The notes under the pieces: model-generated
Databases searched by the model: none
Told to the model about the DNA's origin: nothing
The model's input: only the letters and a program-made list of their open reading frames with translations
Assembly: GCF_932274485.2 (NCBI RefSeq)
Contig: NC_065881.2
Location: forward strand, 55,314,702 to 55,378,701
Direction: 5' to 3'
DNA: 64,000 nucleotides
Source: Patella vulgata
Lineage: Eukaryota; Mollusca; Gastropoda; Patellidae
Position numbers and translations under genes: made by a program
In this document: positions 1 to 9,600 of the stretch, piece after piece
Numbering within the stretch: the first letter of the stretch is position 1
Layout: every line of letters begins with the position of its first letter

Positions 1-443
1 CCCCTTATTTCATGATGGACGAATGTAGTGCGAGTTATAAATAGACAATTTTTCCCTTAATTTTTTTCTCCCCTCTTCCTGCATTTTTGGGTTGACTTTT
101 TGGTCTAGAATTGGAGAAAAGGGATCAAATTTGCAATTTCATAGCAGTTTTGGGTAATACTGATGATATTACAGCGGAGGGATAGGGGGTGTAAAGTGTC
201 TTTCTGCAGAGCAGTCATTGTGTCGGAAGTGAGATTTTCACCCCAGTCAACTTCAAATCCGTGTAGCAAAAAATCTAAATGGTCAACCCCCTACAAAATT
301 ATGATGAGGAGATTGCCAAATGTTGTCCCCATTGTGCCTATAAAGATTGGAACCAACGGAATGTTGAGAAAAAAGCTACAGCCTGTGATGTTACAGCCAT
401 TTAACATTGAAGTCAATGGGCAAATAATTGCTAGTCTGAGTCC
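1..443. repeat. Direct repeat copy 1 (cut by window edge)
   Basis: These bases match 2856-3298 with no difference that I can see, at an offset of 2855. The copy runs off the left edge, so its true length is unknown. The short open frame on the plus strand (163-507) exists in both copies and resembles no protein. On the minus strand the segment reads as a hydrophobic stretch behind a plausible acceptor, with an NIPLVPIFIGTMG core faintly like TMEM272-type four-helix proteins. I would not call it a gene. Confidence 0.85.
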
Positions 444-1939
444 TGATGAGATAAAGAAACATGGCCGACTCGGGATGTTGATATTTTTTCAAGGGCTTAT
501 TTCCTGAAGTTTTGAATGGAAAGTGTCAGAAATAGTAAGAATACTGCTTTTTTATTGCCCAGCAGTAAGTTTTTTGACTATTTGGTATCAAAATAGCCAT
601 GATTGGGGGTATCCGTTGGTTGAGTGTGAATTTTGGGTTGTAAATGTGTAACATTTTCTTCACAATGATATCAAAACATGGTTAGGTCTAAATATTAAGG
701 CCAACTCAACTCCAGATTTGGTCTAAAGTCACGAGATGTAAACAAGGCTGACCCTAACCCTAACCCAAGACCCAGTCCTTACCCTAACCCTAACCCACAA
801 TCTTGTCAAAAAGCATGTAGCCTAGGCCTAAGCCAAGACCTAGTTCTGACCCTAGCCCAAACCCACAATTGTGTAAAAAAATCATGTGCCCTAACCCTAT
901 TTACATGTTGTGACCTTGAACCAAGTCTGCAGTTGGCCTTAACATTTAGACCTAACATGTTTTTGACATCATACAATGAAATGTTAACATGTACACTCCA
1001 AAATTCACACCTGTGTGACTTTTGACCAAACATGCAGTTGGCCTTAATATTTAGACCGAACCTCAAAACATGGCATCTACCTTTGAGATTGGCTTAGACT
1101 TATGTGACACTCAAGGTTTACTTTTTTACTGATTGTTAACTGGTTTCTTTTTGGAGGGCCAGTGACGGGCTGTTCGCGAGAAATAAAGAGGTTTATTTCT
1201 ATTTCCAGTTGAAACCATATTTTTTTCTTATTTTCTCACTGTTTTTTATTGCATATTTATCCCCAGCCTCCTATCATTTCAGGTGCCAGGGCAATGTTTC
1301 ATAGAGTGGAATGATTGACCTCAACACAAGTATTAAAAAAAAAGAAGCAAAACAGGTGAGATAAATGTGCATTTCATACACTTTAAGAAGTAAATCCAAC
1401 CTCATCCCCACTTCTGCTCACTAATAGTAATGGGCTGGAAATTTGGTACTGCACAGGCCTGTCTTCTCCCCTTGACATTTAACTGAATGACAGAATTCCA
1501 CATTTTGACCATTTTCTGGATGTCAATGACCATTTCCCTGGATAGTATTCGCCCCAGAATTCTCATTCTCATCCAAATTTAACATTTCAGGTCTACATCT
1601 CAAAACCTGATCTCTTCCTGGACTGGCTTTAGGAGAACGATGATGCATATCAATTTCATCCCTGATCTCTATGACACCTGTGGTGGAAGTGGAGGGCAAA
1701 TCGTAATCAGTTTGGGACCTCTGTAAACTTTGCTTTTTGGTGATGACTTAATTTCCGAGCTTGAAAAGGACGCTTGTGTGTTTATCATGGCCTCTCATAT
1801 TGGAAGATAACATTAATGGCTTGTGTGTTGATCGACGGTTGTGCATATCTCTTGGTCAGGAAAGTTGTAGGCACCATCGCCATTGTAAATCATTTGACAG
1901 GCTCGAGTGAACGGGGCGACCTATGATTGGTCAGCAATG
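444..1939. other. No gene recognised
   Basis: No exon with similarity to a known protein and plausible splice sites was found on either strand. It contains only the interstitial telomere-like patches listed separately. It would fall inside the long downstream part of the FCSK gene if that gene continues left. Confidence 0.5.
750..900. repeat. Interstitial telomere-like CCCTAA patches
   Basis: Runs of two to three CCCTAA hexamers occur at about 750-766, 781-796 and 889-900, with degenerate versions (ccctagccc, cctaggcct) between them. The metazoan telomere repeat on this strand is CCCTAA. The runs are short and interrupted, so this is a small degenerate interstitial tract and not a chromosome end. 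Confidence 0.6.
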
Positions 1940-2662
1940 TATCAGATTCCATACCGGGGGGTGGGGATGAAAAAACTGTTGTAGTGTTACATAATCAGAT
2001 TATTTCAACTTACTTATCCTGTGGAAATACAGCTATATAGGAGATATTTTGAAATTCATAGGCACTGCATGTTTCAACATTTTAGATTTGACCACAATTT
2101 GGCACTTAAAACTATGTTAACAGAGAAAAACTGTGTGGTTTTCGATGAAAGTGTTAAAAGTCTAATATTGCATCATGATTACTGTTTTAAAGTATTTTCG
2201 TGTTTGATTTATATTGAATTCATCTCATCTTTTTGAAGAATGCATTTATGTTCAAAAATAAAAATGTTCTGTGGAATTCAAAATTCATGTGCTTTTAAAT
2301 TATCAGATTCCAAACTGGGGGGTAGGGATGAAAAAGCTGTTGTAGTGTTACATAATCAGATTATTTCAACTTACTTATCCTATGGAAATACAGCTATATA
2401 GGAGATATTTTAAAATTGATAGGCACTGCATGTTTCAACATTTTAGATTTGACCACAATTTGGCACTTGAAACTACGTTAACAGAGAAAAACTGTGTGGT
2501 TTTCGATGAAAGTGTTAAAAAGTCTAATATTGCATCATGATTACTGTTTTAAAGTATTTTCGTGTTTGATTTATATTGAATTTATCTCATCTTTTTACAG
2601 AATGCATTTATGTTCAAAAATAAAAATGTTCTGTTTAATTCAAAATTCATGTGCTTTTAAAT
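1940..2662. repeat. Tandem duplication, 361-bp unit, two copies
   Basis: Unit 1 (1940-2300) and unit 2 (2301-2662) both open with tatcagattcca and both end with aaattcatgtgcttttaaat. They differ at scattered positions and by a few single-base indels. The small open frames at 2021-2236 and 2494-2700 are copies of each other within this duplication and have no coding signal. Confidence 0.9.
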
Positions 2663-2855
2663 TTCTGTCTGAAATTCCGCAGTTTTCTGATGCATTATAG
2701 TGTTTGCAGAATGCCGCACAGCTTATCTGAAAATGCATAGATTTTCATATTCTTTGGTCAGGGAATTGCATATATGTTTGTTTATTAGATAACAACAGAT
2801 TTGTTTAAACTGCAGAAACATGTGAGGTATATAGGACTAAGACTAGTAATTATTT

Positions 2856-3298
2856 CCCCTTATTTCATGATGGACGAATGTAGTGCGAGTTATAAATAGA
2901 CAATTTTTCCCTTAATTTTTTTCTCCCCTCTTCCTGCATTTTTGGGTTGACTTTTTGGTCTAGAATTGGAGAAAAGGGATCAAATTTGCAATTTCATAGC
3001 AGTTTTGGGTAATACTGATGATATTACAGCGGAGGGATAGGGGGTGTAAAGTGTCTTTCTGCAGAGCAGTCATTGTGTCGGAAGTGAGATTTTCACCCCA
3101 GTCAACTTCAAATCCGTGTAGCAAAAAATCTAAATGGTCAACCCCCTACAAAATTATGATGAGGAGATTGCCAAATGTTGTCCCCATTGTGCCTATAAAG
3201 ATTGGAACCAACGGAATGTTGAGAAAAAAGCTACAGCCTGTGATGTTACAGCCATTTAACATTGAAGTCAATGGGCAAATAATTGCTAGTCTGAGTCC
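2856..3298. repeat. Direct repeat copy 2
   Basis: Second copy of the segment at 1-443. The match stops at agtcc, where copy 1 continues into tgatgag and copy 2 runs straight into the 151-bp array of the capped repeat family A. About 2.4 kb of non-coding DNA separates the copies and holds no retroelement coding region, so an LTR pair is not supported. Confidence 0.85.
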
Positions 3299-4252
3299 AA
3301 AAGGAAATTGCTGAAATTCAATAGGCTTTTCCATTTCACTAATCTAAATAATGCATATAAATTTCACAAAGATTAAATGATAACTTTTGGCGTTGGAGCG
3401 CTCACAAGGTTCAATAAAGTGAAACAAGGGCCATAACTCTAGACGTAATAAACGGAAATTGCTGAAATTCAATAGGCTTCTTTGTTTCACCTATCTAAAT
3501 AATGCATGTAAATTTCAGAAAGATCGGATGATAACTTTTGGAATTATAACGTTCACAAGGTTCAATAAAGTGAAACAAGGGCCATTACTCTAGATGTAAT
3601 AAACGGAAATTGCTGAAATTCAATAGGATTCTTTGTCTCACTAATTTAAATAATGCATATAATTTTCAGAAAGATCGAATGATAACTTTTGATGTTAGAG
3701 CGTTCACAAGGATCAATAAAGTGAAACAAGGGCCATAACTCTAGACGTAATAAACGGGAATTGCTGAAATTCAATAGGCTTCTTTGTTTCAGCAATCTAA
3801 ATAATGCATATAAATGTCAGAAAGATCAGATAATAACTTTTGATGTGAGAGCGATCACAAGGATCAATAAAGTGAAACAAGGGCCATAACTCTAGACGTA
3901 ATAAACGGAAATTGCCGAAATTCAATAGGCTTCTTCGTTCCAGTAATCTAAATAATAAATAATCCATATAAATTTCAGAAAGATCGGATGATAACTTTTG
4001 GCGTTAGAGCGTTGACAAGGTTCAATAAAGTGAAACAAGGGCCATAACTCTAGAGGTAATAAACGGAAATTGCTGAAATTCAATAGGCTTCTCCGTTTCA
4101 CTAATTTAAATAATGCATGTAAATTTCAGAAAGATCGGATGATAACTTTTGGAGTTAGAGCGTTCACAAGAAATTGTGGACGACAGACCGACAGACGAAC
4201 GGACGGGGGCGACGGCAATATACGTCCACATTTCAATGTGGGCGTATAAAAA
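3299..4252 (+). repeat. Capped repeat family A: 151-bp tandem array with 3' hairpin cap
   Basis: The core repeats a unit of about 151 bp. The phrase aacggaaattgctgaaattc recurs at about 3451, 3602, 3753, 3904 and 4062. Each unit also carries gataacttttgg, gttcacaagg and gggccataactct. The array ends in a conserved cap: acaagaaattgtggacg, a GACG-rich run, then an imperfect hairpin at about 4221-4247 (tacgtccacatt / aatgtgggcgta) and a short A run. The 5' cap seen in full copies (see 25672-26787) is missing, so this copy is 5'-truncated. It is non-coding. Confidence 0.85.
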
Positions 4253-4334
4253 CTGGTCAAAAGAGATATTAACAGTAAATCATACAAAACAACCACATTC
4301 GATATGCCGCATATTCTGGCATACTATAACTTAA

Positions 4335-4590
4335 TTTCAATTTGTCCTATAAAGGTCAAAATGAACTCAAAACAAAATGCATGTCAGTTCGTGAATTTAT
4401 GTCTTGTGAATTCCAGATCAGCGAAAAATAAAGCAGACGAACTTAACAAATTCATCATTGAAAATGATTTTGACTTATTTGTATCCACTGAAACATAATG
4501 ACAGTTTTGTCATTAACAAACTTATTCCAGATAACTACAAATATTTGCTTTTTAACCGCAGAAATGATGCCTGTCAACAACCCAACTTAT
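4335..4590 (+). mobile_element. LINE fragment, endonuclease N-terminus
   Basis: Translates as LCLVNSRSAKNKADELNKF followed by IIENDFDLFVSTET, the opening of the apurinic-like endonuclease domain of CR1/L2-type non-LTR retrotransposons (family pattern: N-x-R-S, then D-I/L-x-x-x-T-E-T). A shift of frame follows, after which NDSFVINKLIPDNYKYLLF continues the same domain. The copy is therefore broken and short. No reverse transcriptase is attached. Confidence 0.6.
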
Positions 4591-4767
4591 CATAGGTGGA
4601 AGGAAGATGAAGGCAAACTGCTTCCCATTTGGGCCACGCTGCCCCTCGCCAAGAATCTGTTCCACCTGGATATGAAGTGCACTTGCCCAATTACCTGCTC
4701 TCGGTGCGAATGCGTGACGACAAAGTTGAAGAGCACACGCCAGTGCAAGTGCATATGCGAGAAGTAG
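4561..4767 (+). other. Cysteine-rich open frame fragment, probable transposon debris
   Basis: An open frame ending at 4767 reads HRWKEDEGKLLPIWATLP and then a Cys-rich run CTCPITCSRCECVTTKLKS, ending CKCICEK. It is markedly more GC-rich than its surroundings. The pattern of a tryptophan-containing segment followed by a tesmin/CXC-like cysteine cluster is one I associate with uncharacterised invertebrate repeat-encoded proteins, but I cannot name the family. It starts inside LINE debris and has no visible splice sites. Confidence 0.35.
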
Positions 4768-5207
4768 CTGGACTAGAACAAATTCCAATACTAACATGTA
4801 TATAGGGGCCTTGGTTAATCTATTAGCCATTTTCTTATTGAATGTATTGTTCAAGGAGTTTTTTTCAAGCAATTATGTAAGAATTTACTTGGAAGTAGGA
4901 CTCAATATAAGAAAAGATATGCTCCAATCATGTTTATTTCATCTTTATTCAATTACTCATGCATGCAAACCTAGGTATAGAGACCAAAATCACCATTCTA
5001 GGTTCAATAGTTCAAAAGTTATGAGGCATAATGCGAAAAAAAGGTGGAAATTGGCAGCCATCTTGGATTTTGGCGGCCATTTTGATTTTGTTTATCTGAC
5101 TGCTTGACACTCGAAACAAAATTGTTCTATAGACCCTTACTTGCAAATTGGTACTAAAAAACGAAACTTTTGCATCAATTTGAAATAACTGAGTGACTTG
5201 GCACCCC
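4768..5207. other. No gene recognised
   Basis: AT-rich sequence with a segment at about 5030-5100 (ggcagccatcttgg, ggcggccattttg) of the kind found in dispersed invertebrate repeats. No coding signal. Confidence 0.4.
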
Positions 5208-5310
5208 ACTATACACCAAGTTTGAACATTCTACCTCATTTAGAATGAGAGTTATTGTGTTCTAAAGTCTCGACCAATCAAATTGCTTATCGCTCTGCTT
5301 ATCCTGAGCT
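5208..5310 (-). repeat. Fragment of repeat family C
   Basis: Contains tacaccaagtttgaacattc, agagttattgtgttc and ccaatcaaattgcttatcgc, the hallmark phrases of the family C array seen complete near 37.3-38.0 kb and 48.8-50.2 kb. Only about one unit is present. Confidence 0.7.
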
Positions 5311-5337
5311 GGTTCCCCCGCTCTCCACGTCTGACAG

Positions 5338-5828
5338 ACGGCCCATGGTACTACATTAACAGCATCAGATATAAACAGACTCCAGAAAATTCAGAACAAA
5401 CATGCACGCATCGTCTCTCTAACTAAACAATCTGAAATAATAGCTGCTTCCCACATTATCTTAATGAACTTTTAAAACTGTATAAACTATGCAGGAACCT
5501 GCGCTCTGCTGATAAAAACTTACTTCATGTTCCTACAGTAAAAACTAAAACTGGTGAAAGGGTCTTTATTTACGCCTCTGCTAATGTGTGGAATGAATTA
5601 TAAGGTCCATGGAATTACCTAGTCATGTAAAAAAAACTCTACTAATGTTGCAGTTTTTAAAAAGAATCTTAAAACTAAACTTTTTAAACATGCTTTTAAA
5701 CTATGAACTAATGTTTTTAAAACTATTGTTTTAAGTCATATGTATTTGAATTGTAAAGAGCTCCTTGGTGCAGCTTATTAGCTGGAACACTCAGTGCTAT
5801 ACAAATTGATTATAATTATTATTATTAA
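5338..5828 (+). mobile_element. LINE 3' end, reverse transcriptase C-terminus with ATT tail
   Basis: The start translates as DINRLQKIQNKHARIVSLTK, then after decay as VPTVKTKTGERVFIYASANVWNEL. This is the typical C-terminal tail of CR1/L2-like LINE reverse transcriptases (L-Q-x-I-Q-N-x-x-A-R, then T-K-T-G-E-R-x-F). The copy carries stops and frame slips and ends in a 3' region with tgctatacaaattg followed by an (ATT)n tail at about 5810-5828, as this clade commonly shows. Confidence 0.75.
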
Positions 5829-5930
5829 ACAGCAGTAGAGGATGACGACAACTCTCATAGAGTGTGGTCTGAGATAGCTGGAGACTAATGATCACACCTA
5901 TGAGTACAGTGTACACATATTATTATTATA

Positions 5931-6163
5931 TACCGAAGTCCAAAAGAAAGTATACACACCAAAAATATGACTAAGTTTTGTTTAAATCAAAAAAATGTGA
6001 TAAAACTACACTGAACACATCTCGTGCGTCCAAACTCAATATTTCAAGCAAATAAAAGGCAAACCAAATGAACATTGTACCCAAATACCGCATACAATGG
6101 AAAAACGACTTTGTTTGAAACAGGACGAAATGAACAGTGTATACTTTCTTTTGGACTTCAGTA
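5931..6163. mobile_element. MITE, Tc1/mariner type, 233 bp
   Basis: Terminal inverted repeats of about 28 bp: left taccgaagtccaaaagaaag, right its complement with one difference (ttggacttcagta). TA dinucleotides flank both ends (5929-5930 and 6164-6165). There is no open frame. Size, TIR and TA target fit a non-autonomous Tc1/mariner derivative. Its TIR differs from the Tc1 element at 6945-8473, so a different transposase must have moved it. Confidence 0.85.
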
Positions 6164-6640
6164 TATTATTAGTGTGCTAAGCCTATTAAGGTTTTTGTTG
6201 CTTTTGATGAATGGAGAAATACATTTTTGGATTTGATTTTCTAGGGGTGACAGTGGTTGTGTGGTTAGCAGAAAAATCACTGTTTGGGCCCCCGCCCCCC
6301 ACAAATTGCAACATGGCCATAGTAATAAAAGCAACCGTTATGTTAGATAACATACCATGTCATCGAAGCACAAAACTAAATTGCATTCAATCAGTCTTGT
6401 ACCATTATTGAGTCCATCATGCACGCAACACACATGTAGATTGCATTTGGTATAAATGTGCCAGATCAAATAATTGATCAATTTGTTCATCTGACACACA
6501 GGGTTTAATACAATCATCATGTCATGGAAGGTTTCTAAATAAACATAAGTTCAGAGTTCTGTTCTTATCATTTTGTAAAAGATAGAGGTTCTGCTAATTA
6601 TAATTATACAACCGAAATTTAGAAATATACTAATACATAC
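6164..6640. other. FCSK intron 7 start, nothing else recognised
   Basis: I looked here for the next FCSK exon (family motif GVVFFS, then LLATH and a D-x-C-T-Y-x-G-L-D block) on the minus strand and did not find it. No repeat family could be assigned. Confidence 0.4.
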
Positions 6641-9600
6641 CACTGGAACAGAACCATCTCGTCTCTGACAAGGACCAAGTTCATCAGCTCCTTTCTGGTA
6701 TAAAATATCTTGTACAATTCCCTGAAAAAAAAAATCACAACACAAAAAACAAATCTATTTCCAATGTCAAAAAGTGAATATCAATGATGAATATGTGGAT
6801 AATGTATACATTTATTAAAGTTCAAATCAATTGAATACCATTTTTGTTTTGTGATACATCATTACTTGTGAATAAAATATCTAAATATGAAAATCTTCTT
6901 TTTTTAATATAAAACACTGGTTCGTACAGAAAATGATTAAAATATACTATTCAAAAAAAGTAGGGGATATTTGATTTTGGGGGCATAATACTAAAATATG
7001 CAAATGACTACGAAAAAAGTCACTATAGAACCTAACAGAAGAAACATTTCCAGTTACATGTGACGCCCAAACGCACCAATAGCTACCGCATGGAATGCAG
7101 GTGATGCTTGGGATCATCATGGGGGTCCAACCCAAGATTTGCACGACTCTGACTTTGAATGTTAGTCATTGTGGCATTGAATTCCAGGGTGGAAACATCA
7201 GTTTAATTGTTTTAGTGACCAGAAAACAAATTTTGATATGCGTCGGCTTACCCAAAATGAAAGGTTACGTGCCCTTGGCATGCTACAGATCGGCACAACA
7301 CAGGCGGTTGTGGTGCGGACGATGAATGTTTCTCAGTCTGTCATGAGCAGGCTATGGTCCAGATACCGTGATACACAATCTGTACAGGACAGACCACGCT
7401 CAGGTCGACCAAGGGCGACAACTCAAGCCCAGGATCGATTTATCCGTACATTGGCCTTGAGAAATCGTGTCATTACAGCAAATCAGATCAGCGCTCGTCT
7501 TCAAACAGACACTGGTGTGAGAGTGAGTGGCCAGACGATTCGGAATCGACTGCATAGGGGTCACCTTCGCGCCCGACATCCTTGCGTGATCCCTTGTTTG
7601 AGAGATCATCACATTCAGGCAAGACGTCGTTGGTGTAGGGATCGTCAACACTGGGATAATCGACGCTGGAGCAATGTGATGTTTTCAGATGAGTCAAGGT
7701 TCACTGTTGATTTTTTGGACAGACAGAGGAGGGTGTGGCGTCGTCGAAACGAGCGCTTCCAAGACGTTAACGTCATCAGACATGATCGATTTGGGGGTGG
7801 TTCTGTTATGGTGTGGGGAGGCATCACTGTTGCTGGAAGAACGGCTTTACATGTTGTTGCAGGGCGTGTTACAGGCCAGTACTACCGGGACAAAATCTTG
7901 GCAGTCCATGTTTTGCCGTTCGCACGACGTCATGGCCGCCGTTTCATCTTCCAGGATGACAACGCAAGATGTCACAGGGCCAGGATCGTTACAGGTTACC
8001 TCCAACAACAGAACATCACCACATTACCTTGGCCAGCACTGAGTCCCGACCTCTCCCCCATCGAGCATGTCTGGGACATGCTTGGACAGAGGTTACGTCA
8101 ACGTCAACAACGTCCTGCCAATGTCCAAGAACTTGCTGCTGCGTTGCAACAGGAATGGGACAATCTGGACCAAAATGACCTTAGACGTCTCATTAGGAGT
8201 ATGCCACGTCGGATCAATGCTTGTTTGGCAAACAGAGGAGGATTTACCCGTTACTGACTTGGTTGTGATGCTGTGATAACTTTGCTGTTTGACCCCGGGT
8301 ATCATTTTACCCTTATAATGGTCAGTCTGTGCCTTACTTAGTCTAACGATCATTTGGAATAAATCGATGAATGTGAACTTCATTTCATTTTGTCATTTGT
8401 TTCTTCGTCAGTTTCATTAGGTGACTTTAATAACACTTAAAAATCAAATATCCCCTACTTTTTTAGTATAGTATAGTTTGTATAGAATAAATGTATACCT
8501 CCTTGTCTACTTTATAGACACCATGATCTTTACAAAATTTCATTGTACTAGGAACAGTAACACATGCTACCTCACATTCCTTCCATGGTATATCTAAAAT
8601 ATACATAGAATTAAAATCTTTATAAAAGAATAATGTGTGTCATACACAATGCTACACCAAAGTGCCTCCTTAAGGAGTTAAACCTCTTTGATTTAAATCA
8701 AAATCAAGTATTCAATTGCGCTGATATGAAGTGTCTTTTTTATTAGTGATAGGGCAAGCTCTATACAATAAAACTTGGGTTATGAAAGATTAAGCGGAAA
8801 TTAGTTTAGTCTATATATTAAATGTATCGACAGTGAAATGCAAAATAAGTTACATCTCAACTCTGGTATTACCTGTAGACATGAAACAACAAAGAAGTCA
8901 AAATGTGACGTAGTTGAAATGGGAGTGGACCTAAATTTCATACAGATCGGATGATAACTTTTGGCGTTCACAAGAAATTGTGGACGACATCCGGACAAAT
9001 CAACAGCCGGACCGACAGGCGACAGCAATATACGTCCACATTTCCATGTGGGTGTATAAAAATGAAAATATGAAATATACCATTGTACATAAATAACCAA
9101 ATATGGAGTAAGAATATGTACATTCTGCAGGAGAATAGACTAGACATTAAGAGAATTACACATTTTATGATTCCTTCAGCATACCTGTTTTGCATTTCTT
9201 GTAGGGGTATTACGTATATTTTGTGCAATTACATAACTTATTAATTCTGATTAGTTGCTACATTGATAGTTTATTAACCTTTTGGCGTTATTTTATCTGG
9301 GTTATATCCTGATTGTTTTCAAATTTGAGTGAAGTCTGTATCACTACAGGCCTGGGACTGTACAGCGCAGTTGATGCTTATGGCTAGCCCCAGGATCCAT
9401 TCACTTAATTTGAATTGTTCGTTTGTTTGTGATTTCTGCGTGTTGTGTCTTGTCCGTATATTTGTTTTTGTGTAAATTATGTGTGGCGCAGTCCCCCTGC
9501 ACTTACTATTACAAGTCACACACATGGTTTATCAAATTTACTGGGCTTTCAAATCCATTTGAACTTGATGCAATACCTCTGAAATAGGTTGAGATTAATA

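Noticed and set aside
163-507. Plus-strand 114-codon frame, repeated at 3018-3314
   Set aside because: It lies in the 443-bp direct repeat, has no family similarity and no splice context. The two frames diverge only because the repeat stops.
1-3298. Direct repeats as an LTR pair
   Set aside because: The internal 2.4 kb has no retroelement coding region or recognisable primer site, and the outer edge of the left copy is not visible.
3299-4252. CRISPR-like array
   Set aside because: Units of about 151 bp are contiguous and similar along their full length; there are no short repeats separated by unique spacers. The sequence is eukaryotic.
1-6640. Remaining FCSK exons
   Set aside because: I looked on the minus strand for the next conserved blocks (VVFFS, DACTYxGLDSG) and did not find them; this stretch is repeats and presumably intron.
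7400-8378. Overlapping frames on both strands across the Tc1 element
   Set aside because: Shadows of the 339-residue transposase frame.
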